Shown here: in pieces, positions 7,658 through 14,697 of the stretch
Position numbering within the stretch: position 1 is the first letter of the stretch
Layout: every line of letters starts with the position of its first letter
Source of the DNA: Pseudoalteromonas gelatinilytica
Lineage (GTDB): Bacteria > Pseudomonadota > Gammaproteobacteria > Enterobacterales > Alteromonadaceae
DNA length: 64,000 nt
Assembly (NCBI RefSeq): GCF_001641615.1
Contig: NZ_LRRU01000014.1
Location: forward strand, 62,001-126,000
Direction: 5' to 3'
Program-made: the position numbers and the translations under genes
Notes under the pieces: model-generated
Database searches by the model: none
Told to the model about the DNA's origin: nothing
The model's input: only the letters and a program-made list of their open reading frames with translations

Positions 7658-9418
7658 ATGTGGTCTGATAAAGAGTCAAAAATTGACTTCTTAAACTTTA
7701 ATGAAACGGCTGAGTCGATTAAAGATCTTATCACTGAAAAGGAATTAATGCCTATTAGTATAGGTGTCTTTGGTGATTGGGGCGCTGGAAAATCCACGAT
7801 TCTTGAACTTACCAAAGCATCTTTGGAAACTGATGAACAAGAATATATACAAGTGCATTTCGATGCATGGACTTTCCAAGGATACGATGACGCTAAAGCA
7901 GCGCTATTAGAAACAATTGCATCTACTTTAGTAAAAAAAGCAGCAGACGATAAAAATCTAAGTGCAAAAGCAATAGAGTTTGCTGGACGAATAGATAAGA
8001 TCAGACTGATGGGACTGCTAATGGATGGTGGTGCAGCATTAGCTGGTATACCGACTATGGGTGGTATACAGAAGATCATGGGACTATTCAGTGGTGGTGA
8101 CGATGGTGAACTTGATGTTGATGATGTAAAAGGTGCTGTCGATGGCGCTAAGGATGTTGCGAAGAAAAACAAAGGTTTGATCAAAGATAAGAAATCATTC
8201 TCACCTCCTAAAGAAATTAAAGAATTCCGAAAAGCATATTCTGATCTGTTAAAGGAGTTTGATAAGCCACTTATTGTCTATGTCGATAATTTAGATCGCT
8301 GCTCTCCATTTAATGCCATTTCAACACTTGAGGCGATCAGATTATTTCTATTTTTACCAAATACCGCATTTGTCATTGCCGCCGATGAAGACATGATCCG
8401 TTTGGCAGTACCTGAATATCACAAAGGTGCATCTCAACGACATCAAACTGATTATTTAGACAAGCTTATTCAAATTCCTGTGCATGTACCAAGGCCCGGT
8501 GTTCTTGAGATAAGGGCATATTTAATGATGCTCACCGCTCAAGACCACGGAGTGACAGATGCTCAGTTAGAAGCGATAAGATGTGCCCTTGAAGAATCAT
8601 TAAGGCTTTCTTGGAAACAACCACAAATTACCGTTGATGAGCTTCTTCAGGATCACGATATCGAAAAGCATTCAGGACTCAGAAGCAAATTTGTAGTTGC
8701 TGAACAGTTAGCTCCACTATTAGCTGAATCCACAAACATTAACGGTAACCCTCGCATAGTTAAGCGATTACTCAATCAAGTTAAGATGAGAAAGAAAACG
8801 GCTCACCGTCGAGGAATGCAGCTTGACGAGAAAACTATCACTAAGCTGGTAATTTTTGAGAGGTGCTTAGGCACTCAGGCTACTAACAAGCTTTATGAAT
8901 TAATTGATAAGGAAAACGGATATCCAAAAGTTTTAGCGGATCTCGAAAATTCAGAAGTTGAATTTGATGAAATAAAGTTACCTGAAGAGTGGAAACTCGA
9001 CCTAGCTTTTATTGATAAATGGTCAAAATTACCTCCAATGTTTACTGAGATGGATTTGACCCCAGCGGCATACCTTAGCCGAGAAAGCATTCCAATGGGT
9101 GCTGTTAATGCGGTAATGTCGGGAGCTGCTCAAAAACTTGTAGAAGAATTAATGAAGCAAAAGGTAAGGGTCAGTGGCGTTAACTCTACTGCGATTACCA
9201 CAACTCCGAAGGAAGAGTACATGTCAGTCATGGATGGTTTGATTGAAAACTTTAAGTTGATTGGTGATTGGACCGAAAAACCAACAGGCATCTATGGAGC
9301 CGTGTTACTTGCCAAGCAGGATGATAAATGTTGCTTAAGTCTTCTTACATTCTTAAAAAGCTTGCCTCGTCAAAGGTGGCTCAATCCAATCTTAAAAGAA
9401 CTAGAGGGAATTAAGTAA
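7658..9418 (+). CDS. qatA: QatA: KAP-family P-loop NTPase of the Qat anti-phage system
   Basis: The 586-aa NTPase has a Walker A motif GDWGAGKST at residues 39-47 and a Walker B region LIVYVDNLDRCSP near residue 205, both in the KAP style. Between them is an insertion with hydrophobic and Gly-rich segments (about 105-165), as KAP proteins have. It is the first gene of a four-gene operon (KAP NTPase, QatB, QueC-like, TatD-like), the arrangement reported as the QatABCD defence system. The next gene starts 1 bp after its stop. In the published system all four genes were needed for phage resistance; the mechanism is not settled. Identification rests on domain plus operon order. Confidence 0.93.
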   Translation: MWSDKESKIDFLNFNETAESIKDLITEKELMPISIGVFGDWGAGKSTILELTKASLETDEQEYIQVHFDAWTFQGYDDAKAALLETIASTLVKKAADDKNLSAKAIEFAGRIDKIRLMGLLMDGGAALAGIPTMGGIQKIMGLFSGGDDGELDVDDVKGAVDGAKDVAKKNKGLIKDKKSFSPPKEIKEFRKAYSDLLKEFDKPLIVYVDNLDRCSPFNAISTLEAIRLFLFLPNTAFVIAADEDMIRLAVPEYHKGASQRHQTDYLDKLIQIPVHVPRPGVLEIRAYLMMLTAQDHGVTDAQLEAIRCALEESLRLSWKQPQITVDELLQDHDIEKHSGLRSKFVVAEQLAPLLAESTNINGNPRIVKRLLNQVKMRKKTAHRRGMQLDEKTITKLVIFERCLGTQATNKLYELIDKENGYPKVLADLENSEVEFDEIKLPEEWKLDLAFIDKWSKLPPMFTEMDLTPAAYLSRESIPMGAVNAVMSGAAQKLVEELMKQKVRVSGVNSTAITTTPKEEYMSVMDGLIENFKLIGDWTEKPTGIYGAVLLAKQDDKCCLSLLTFLKSLPRQRWLNPILKELEGIK

Positions 9419-9419
9419 T

Positions 9420-10307
9420 ATGGGTACGTCCGCATCGTCTACAGGACCGAATAACAAGAGTCCGCTAATTCCATCTTGGGCAGAGCAAGGAGATCCCGTC
9501 ACAATAGAGCCTGCATCAGGTACTGATGGGGATGATCAAACTGGTTCTGATAACAATCAATCTGATGATCAGAATGACCATACCAACGATATTGACAATG
9601 ACAAGGTTCAACAAGAAATCGGTGGTTCGCCAACAGCAACGCCACCTCCAAATAGGTTTGCCAGCGCCAGAAGAGCATTTGGTAAATATGCACAAACAGG
9701 TGGCTCAACCTCAGATCTAAGGCGTTCATTAAAAAGTTACTCTAGAAAAGGCTCTGGCGGAGGTAAAAGCACAAGCCGGAGACTAGCAAGCGGTATAACG
9801 GCTGGTTCTGGATTGCTTGGTGTCATGCGTGGCGACACCGTAACGGTTAATAATCAAAGCTTATCATTAGGTGATCTAACTGGGTTATCGACTGACCAAG
9901 CAATTGACAAAATTGCTAGTCATTTGGCACCTGATAATGCCGATTCGGATGCTGTAAGAGTTGCGTTGGATTACGCACTAGAGGAAGCATTACCCGATAC
10001 AGAAGAATTTGACCCAAACAGTTTTACTGACGAAGTTATTCAAGAAGCCATAGGCTGTTATTTAACAGATCTTATTTTTCAGGATGTGGTTGAAGGCATG
10101 GGCAGAGCTTGGTTTCATGTTGAGCCTGCAAGTAAGCATCATCAAATGGAAGTAGAATTAAGGGAATTAATAAAAGTGATCACACAAGAGCAGTTAGACA
10201 AAGTAACTAATGGCAACCCTAGTACTATTAGCAAGGAAAATATTACTAAAATTCAAGCTGATGCAATTGCAATGACAGTGGATGAATGGGAGAGTTTTGA
10301 TGACTAA
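9420..10307 (+). CDS. qatB: QatB: Qat anti-phage system associated protein
   Basis: The 295-aa protein starts MGTSASSTGPNNKSPLIPSW, the sort of N-terminus seen in QatB proteins. The first 130 residues are low complexity: Asp/Asn/Gln-rich (about 30-65), then basic and Gly/Ser-rich (about 80-125). They are followed by a more ordered, acidic C-terminal half (about 140-295). No enzyme motif is recognisable. Gene position between the KAP NTPase and the QueC-like gene, with a 1-bp gap before and an overlap after, identifies it. Role within the complex is unknown; the disordered N-terminus could be a substrate for modification by the QueC-like partner, which is only a suggestion. Confidence 0.88.
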   Translation: MGTSASSTGPNNKSPLIPSWAEQGDPVTIEPASGTDGDDQTGSDNNQSDDQNDHTNDIDNDKVQQEIGGSPTATPPPNRFASARRAFGKYAQTGGSTSDLRRSLKSYSRKGSGGGKSTSRRLASGITAGSGLLGVMRGDTVTVNNQSLSLGDLTGLSTDQAIDKIASHLAPDNADSDAVRVALDYALEEALPDTEEFDPNSFTDEVIQEAIGCYLTDLIFQDVVEGMGRAWFHVEPASKHHQMEVELRELIKVITQEQLDKVTNGNPSTISKENITKIQADAIAMTVDEWESFDD

Positions 10308-11634
10308 TTTTTATTTTAACCATGACCCAGCTAACTTGCCTGATTTTTCTGAAGACTGTCATCCTGTCCAAATGTTTCACACGCATCAAAATGACATCAC
10401 TAAGCACAGCTTAGTGTCAAAACAACTACTACAAACAGTTCGTGATTTAGGATTGCATGTAGATGCTGATGCAATAGATCTGATAACAATTGCAACCGCC
10501 GTTACCGCCGCTGATACATTTGAATTGAGGGATAATGCAGAAAATGCATGGGCTAGAAAAATGCACTTGCATGTTCCTGTTACCGATGAGGATATGTGGA
10601 ATACTGTTGAGCCTGAACTAAGTTCTTTGCTCAACTTTCTAACGGGCGATCAATGGCAGTTTACTTTTGAAAAAACAACTATGCCGATGCCGACTCCTAA
10701 AACAAGTGAGCAAGCGAAAGCAAAAGCAAAATCATTAATTGGACTCAACTCAGTCTGCCTTTTTTCAGGAGGTCTTGATAGCGCAGTTGGTGCAATTGAC
10801 ATTTTAAACGGAGAGTCAGCCTTAAAACCGCTTTTGGTTAGTCACGCTTATCGTGGTGATGGCGCAAAACAGGAAGATATTAAGCAATTATTGTCCCCGC
10901 CATTCGGCGAATTGTCCTATTCAATGTCTCCTCATATTATCAAGCAGTTAGAAGGTAAAACTGACATTAGCATGAGGGGAAGAAGCTTCAACTTCCTAGC
11001 TATGGCGGTACTTGGTATATCAGCCTTAAGAAATGCTAATTGCGATAGCAGTATTGAAACTATTGTCGTCCCTGAGAATGGCTATATTTCTATAAATCCA
11101 CCGCTTACCAGAAGACGGATTGGTAGCCATAGTACTAGAACTACTCATCCTAATTTTCTAAGCAGGCTTGAATCTTTGCTTAGAGACACTGGGTTTCATG
11201 TCAAATTTGTAAACCCCTATCAATTCAAAACTAAAGGTGAAATGTTAGCGGAATGTGTTGATCAAGACGCAATTAGAAAAGCAGTTCCTCTGAGTGTTTC
11301 TTGTAGTCATTGGCACAGAGAGCATAAACAGTGTGGGCATTGTGTACCTTGCCTTATTCGAAGAGCGTCAGTTTTTCATGCTGGTTTTACACAAGATGCG
11401 CCATACAAGACAAAGCGGTTGAGAGGTCTTATTAAAGAAAAAGATACTCGCGATGATCTCCAAGCGGTTCAAACTGCCATTATTAGATTGAAACAATCAG
11501 ATAACTATCGTTCTTGGCTTCGAAAGTCAGGACCAATACCACAAGAAAAAGATATACGAGAAAAATTAGAATCAACTATTAAGCGAGGATTGGCAGAGGT
11601 TGAATTATTTCTCCAAGCGGATAAATCATCATGA
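10300..11634 (+). CDS. qatC: QatC: QueC-like PP-loop protein of the Qat anti-phage system
   Basis: Nucleotide-alpha-hydrolase of the PP-loop class, related to the 7-cyano-7-deazaguanine synthase QueC. The ATP-binding PP-loop SGGLDS is at residues 156-161. A C-terminal zinc-binding cluster is visible (CSHWHREHKQCGHCVPCLIRR, about residues 345-365). An extra N-terminal region of about 150 residues, absent from housekeeping QueC, is typical of the defence form. The ATG at 10,300 overlaps the qatB stop (ATGACTAA); an in-frame ATG at 10,282 is the alternative. By analogy with QueC it may modify a carboxylate or base using ATP, but its substrate here is unknown. No queD or queE neighbour is present, which argues against queuosine synthesis. 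Confidence 0.92.
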   Translation: MTNFYFNHDPANLPDFSEDCHPVQMFHTHQNDITKHSLVSKQLLQTVRDLGLHVDADAIDLITIATAVTAADTFELRDNAENAWARKMHLHVPVTDEDMWNTVEPELSSLLNFLTGDQWQFTFEKTTMPMPTPKTSEQAKAKAKSLIGLNSVCLFSGGLDSAVGAIDILNGESALKPLLVSHAYRGDGAKQEDIKQLLSPPFGELSYSMSPHIIKQLEGKTDISMRGRSFNFLAMAVLGISALRNANCDSSIETIVVPENGYISINPPLTRRRIGSHSTRTTHPNFLSRLESLLRDTGFHVKFVNPYQFKTKGEMLAECVDQDAIRKAVPLSVSCSHWHREHKQCGHCVPCLIRRASVFHAGFTQDAPYKTKRLRGLIKEKDTRDDLQAVQTAIIRLKQSDNYRSWLRKSGPIPQEKDIREKLESTIKRGLAEVELFLQADKSS

Positions 11635-12362
11635 TGGATCTTCATTGCCATGTTGATTTATATCCAGATTATCAAGAGGTATTGAACGACATAAAAAGCA
11701 GTAATTATTACGTGCTATCAGTAACTACGGTGCCGTCAGCTTTTGAAGGTACTGTCCAGTTAACAAGTGACATAAAACACTGTAAAACGGCTTTGGGTCT
11801 GCACCCTCAACTTGCTCATTTAAGGAAAAATGAACTACCTCTATTCGATAAGCTAGTTGATAGAACTAGATATATTGGAGAAATTGGGCTGGATGGCTCA
11901 AAAGGTTATGCTGATTACTTTGATGATCAATTAGAGGTTTTTACGCATATTTTGAAAAAATGTGAAGGCTTTGATAACAAAATATTAACTATCCATAGTC
12001 TTAATGCGACAGGTGAAGTACTTGAACAACTTAAGTTATACCCCGATGCTGGTACTTCTATTCTTCATTGGTTTTTAGGTACTAAGAAGCAAGTTCTAGA
12101 AGCCGTCGAGCTAGGCTGTTTCTTTTCTATTGGGCCAGCCATGCTTACTTCAGCCAGAGCTAAAAAAGTAATATCGTGGATACCTCAAGATAGGATTTTA
12201 CTCGAAACTGATGGCCCTTTCGCCAAAGTGGCGGGGAATATTCTGTTTCCTTCAAGTGTTGGCACTGTTACTGAATATCTGGCTGAAATTTGGTGTAAAA
12301 ATAAGGCTTCGATAATTGAGCAACTGTCAGCAAACCTTAGGTGTTTAACATCAGTCAAGTAA
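11631..12362 (+). CDS. qatD: QatD: TatD-family metal-dependent hydrolase/DNase of the Qat anti-phage system
   Basis: This 243-aa TIM-barrel hydrolase has all TatD-type metal ligands readable: His5-x-His7 (in DLHCHVD), GEIGLDG, LTIHSLNA, ILHWFLG and the aspartate in LETDGP. It overlaps the qatC stop by 4 bp (ATGA), so translation is coupled. As the last gene of the Qat operon it is the probable nuclease effector or processing enzyme. TatD proteins are often housekeeping DNases; the operon context is what assigns this one to Qat. An ATG one codon later (11,634) is also possible. Confidence 0.92.
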   Translation: MMDLHCHVDLYPDYQEVLNDIKSSNYYVLSVTTVPSAFEGTVQLTSDIKHCKTALGLHPQLAHLRKNELPLFDKLVDRTRYIGEIGLDGSKGYADYFDDQLEVFTHILKKCEGFDNKILTIHSLNATGEVLEQLKLYPDAGTSILHWFLGTKKQVLEAVELGCFFSIGPAMLTSARAKKVISWIPQDRILLETDGPFAKVAGNILFPSSVGTVTEYLAEIWCKNKASIIEQLSANLRCLTSVK

Positions 12363-12413
12363 CTAATTATACGTCACGTAATCTTATAACAATTTTATTC
12401 AGGTTTAATCGAT

Positions 12414-12975
12414 TTGTTTGAAGTATTTGTATTAGCTATAGCACTCAGTATGGACGTGTTTGCAGTATCCATAGGCTTAGGTTCTAAAAAAGTAGCAAAT
12501 GCTGAAAAACTCTTTATTAAAGCCGTTGCTTATTTTGGATTTTTCCAAGGCTTTATACCTCTTTTAGGCTATTACAGCGGTAAAGGATGATCATCTTGGA
12601 TTGAAGATTATGCACCTTGGATAGCTTTTATTTTGCTATTATTTATCGGTGGCAAAAATGATTTATGAGTCCCAATCTGAAGGAATTGAAGAAGATATTG
12701 CTAATGTTACTCATCGTGTGCTATTTGTTCTTGCTATTGCCGCCAGTATTGATGCAATGGCGGCAGGTTATGCAATCACATTGCTTGAGGTAGACATAGC
12801 CGTAGCTTGCTTGATAATAGGCGTCACGACGTTTGCCTTTAGCTAGATTGGTGTGAATATCGGCGAAAGAAGTGGCGTATGGCTGGAGTCTAAAGCTGAA
12901 CTATTTGGTGGTTTAGTGTTAATCGCAATCGCATTTAAGATATTACTTGGTTGGCACAGAACCACCGAATACTAG
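12414..12975 (+). pseudogene. mntP: Decayed mntP-like manganese efflux pump gene
   Basis: The plus strand reads as an MntP protein from a possible TTG at 12,414 (VLAIALSMDVFAVSIGLGSKK) to a stop at 12,973. It contains three lesions. A TGA at 12,588-12,590 falls inside YYSGKG/SSWIEDY. A one-base expansion in an A-run at 12,654-12,658 shifts GGK-MIYES out of frame. A TAG at 12,844-12,846 interrupts [14 protein letters not shown]. Both conserved halves (SMDVFAVSIG and [11 protein letters not shown]) survive, so decay is recent. The intact protein would export Mn2+ across the inner membrane. It lies just downstream of qatD with no other function apparent. Confidence 0.85.
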
Positions 12976-12976
12976 G

Positions 12977-13195
12977 CTACTTACCTGAGCAACATGCATT
13001 GCCTTCTTGAATAGGAGGACACTTAACTGTTCCATAAGAGCAGTAAACGCAACAATCACCTTTGAACGGTTTAAGTAGTGCTTTACAGCTTTCGCATTCG
13101 TAATACCATTGGCAAGCGTTTGTAGGCATGGTTTCAACTTTGCTAAATCCACATTCAGGGCAAGTTATCTTAGATTTTAATTCTATACCTTGCAT
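12977..13195 (-). CDS. Small GDCCVxC-motif cysteine-rich protein of the mercury module
   Basis: The 72-aa cytoplasmic-looking protein contains two Cys pairs of zinc-ribbon type (CPECGF near residue 14 and CESC near 34), the motif GDCCVYC (about residues 46-52) that names the family, and a terminal CCSGK. GDCCVxC proteins, some with selenocysteine, are regularly found beside mercury resistance genes and may relay Hg(II) or act as thiol buffers. Its start overlaps the end of merC by 13 bp, so the two are coupled. Family membership is clear from the motif; function is inferred. Confidence 0.82.
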   Translation of the reverse strand: MQGIELKSKITCPECGFSKVETMPTNACQWYYECESCKALLKPFKGDCCVYCSYGTVKCPPIQEGNACCSGK

Positions 13196-13572
13196 ACTGG
13201 TTCCTTAATGGGCTTAACAATATCTAAAATAGACATTACGACCATCCAAATGATCCCAAAGTAAAATAAGTAAGTGCTCCAGTCGTATTGCCATAAAGGA
13301 TAAAGGGTCAGCAATACTGCAATTGGGCCAATGACACTTAAAATGCCTCTTAATGACTCTCGATGTTGATACCAATTATAGAAATTAACTAACAACGCTA
13401 GTGAAGCAAATAATGGCAATAAGGTGTTCACCGCTATCCCTTCAAAATGTGAAAGAAAACCTAACCCAAGCGCAGATGCCAATGAGCCGAGCGCAGGAAA
13501 ACATGCTGTGCAACTAAGGGCGGCTAGCCAAACGCCACCAGAACCTACTTTATCTAGAATTTTATTGATCAT
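13183..13572 (-). CDS. merC: MerC-family mercury transporter
   Basis: Inner-membrane protein of 129 aa with four predicted membrane segments and the MerC signature LSCTACFPALGSLASALGLGFL (about residues 18-39), where the paired cysteines bind Hg(II). In the family MerC carries Hg(II) into the cytoplasm for reduction by MerA. Here no merA is present in the window. The gene follows merR on the same strand with the mer operator between them, and overlaps the GDCCVxC gene at its end. It may have been separated from merA, or serve uptake for signalling or sequestration by the downstream Cys-rich protein. Confidence 0.88.
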   Translation of the reverse strand: MINKILDKVGSGGVWLAALSCTACFPALGSLASALGLGFLSHFEGIAVNTLLPLFASLALLVNFYNWYQHRESLRGILSVIGPIAVLLTLYPLWQYDWSTYLFYFGIIWMVVMSILDIVKPIKEPVCKV

Positions 13573-13597
13573 AACTATCTACCTCAATTTTTAAGGT

Positions 13598-13629
13598 AGT
13601 ATAAACTCCGTACATAAGTACGGGGTCAA
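13598..13629 (-). promoter_or_regulatory. mer promoter/operator with MerR dyad
   Basis: On the minus strand a -35 box TTGACC (13,624-13,629) is followed by the perfect dyad CCGTAC-N4-GTACGG (13,608-13,623) and a -10 box, TTATAC with 19-bp spacing or TATACT with 20 bp (13,598-13,604). The dyad arms equal those of the classical Tn21/Tn501 mer operator. The site lies in the 60-bp gap between merR and merC, both on the minus strand, so it would drive merC and the GDCCVxC gene. Confidence 0.85.
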
Positions 13630-13632
13630 TAG

Positions 13633-14010
13633 CTATTTAAGTGAATTTATTACCGGGCAGGATTGAGGGTCTTGATTGGCCTTGCAAGAATCTGTCATAT
13701 CTTGAATTACTTTCTCTAACCGCTGTAAATCAGCAATTTTATTACGGATGAGATTAAGTTTTTGCAATCCCATCGATTCTATATCAGCGCAACTGCTACT
13801 TAGTGACATCAGTGATTCAATTTCTTTCAGCGTAAACCCTAATGCTTTAGCTTTCAGAATAAATTTGAGTTGATTAGCGTGTGTCTCGTTATACTTTCGA
13901 TAACCTGATTCGGGTTTTGGAGGCTGCTCTATTAAACCTTGGCGCTCATAAAAGCGGATCGTTTCAACATTGATATCTAAATCTTTTGCCAGTTTTCCAA
14001 TGGTTCTCAT
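13633..14010 (-). CDS. merR: MerR: Hg(II)-responsive transcriptional regulator
   Basis: This 125-aa MerR-family regulator has an N-terminal winged helix (MRTIGKLAKDLDINVETIRFYERQGLI), a dimerisation helix and three cysteines at 74, 109 and 118. Their spacing (35 and 9) equals that of the Hg-binding C82, C117 and C126 of Tn501 MerR, which separates it from Zn or Cu regulators of the family. The ATG at 14,010 is preferred because the protein then begins directly at the DNA-binding domain; an in-frame ATG at 14,040 would add ten residues. Unlike most Gram-negative mer operons, merR is in tandem with merC rather than divergent, with the operator behind it. Confidence 0.87.
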   Translation of the reverse strand: MRTIGKLAKDLDINVETIRFYERQGLIEQPPKPESGYRKYNETHANQLKFILKAKALGFTLKEIESLMSLSSSCADIESMGLQKLNLIRNKIADLQRLEKVIQDMTDSCKANQDPQSCPVINSLK

Positions 14011-14232
14011 AAACATACTCTTTAGAAGCAGAGACATCATTATACAATTAATGCGGATTGCCTAAACTCAATTTTATTGCATGAACGGGGTCGCTAAGCG
14101 TCCGCTTTGTAGAATTAAGTTCACATATCCAGATCACTCTGACCGTCTCTTGTTCGCTCTTGCTGCCTGTCAGGTGAAGTCTAAACCTAATCAACAAAAC
14201 TGTAAGATGAGATATGAGCTACTACATCTAAT

Positions 14233-14697
14233 CTATTGTTTCGTTGAAACTAATTCAATAATTTCACCAGTAGACGTATCCACTCTTATTTCTGTATGTT
14301 GCCCTGAGTGCTGAAGTTGATTTTTTAAATCAGCATTAATCAGTTTGAGCTTATCTATTTCAGCGTACATTTCTTGTAATCGCACCAGTAGCTTTTCAAA
14401 ATCCTTATCGATTTCCTTAGGGTCAATCTCGTTTTTTTGCTTTTCTTTAGCAAGCTTGCTTTTTAGTTCGGCTACCTTTGTTCTGAGTTGTTTTATTAAA
14501 TTATCTTTATTTTTTTCTTCCCAAGTTAATTGAGCTTTTTCAATATTTTCTCGTAACTTTACCCATTTTTCTTCTTCTTTAGATAGATTTGCAATATTTC
14601 TTTTAGCTCTCGTTGCTACTGCATTTTTGGTTATCTTGCTGCCATCAGATTTCATCTCTTCAAAAGCACGTTTTATATCATCGTATGCGCTACTCAT
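14233..14697 (-). CDS. Small coiled-coil protein of the recombination module (VPA1267-like / TnpC-like)
   Basis: The 154-aa protein has a short N-terminal region resembling a helix-turn-helix (SKITKNAVATRAKRNIANLS, about residues 20-39). A long charged coiled coil follows (about residues 45-130), ending in a small polar tail. It overlaps the 701-aa recombinase gene by 4 bp and is the last gene of the four-gene operon. Size and position match the small fourth gene that accompanies GMT-type integrase sets and also the TnpC accessory protein of Tn554. DNA binding and an orientation or accessory role in integration are inferred from these parallels. Confidence 0.65.
   Translation of the reverse strand: MSSAYDDIKRAFEEMKSDGSKITKNAVATRAKRNIANLSKEEEKWVKLRENIEKAQLTWEEKNKDNLIKQLRTKVAELKSKLAKEKQKNEIDPKEIDKDFEKLLVRLQEMYAEIDKLKLINADLKNQLQHSGQHTEIRVDTSTGEIIELVSTKQ

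Noticed and set aside
10300..11634. QueC-like gene as part of queuosine biosynthesis
   Set aside because: No queD, queE or queF lies nearby, the protein has a long extra N-terminal region, and it is embedded between qatB and a TatD-like gene.
12588..12590. In-frame TGA in mntP as a selenocysteine codon
   Set aside because: No SECIS-like hairpin was seen, MntP is not a selenoprotein family, and the gene also has a TAG and a frameshift.
14081..14314. Plus-strand open frame of 77 codons between merR and the coiled-coil gene
   Set aside because: It overlaps the end of the supported minus-strand gene at 14,233-14,697, has no recognisable motif and no convincing ribosome binding site.
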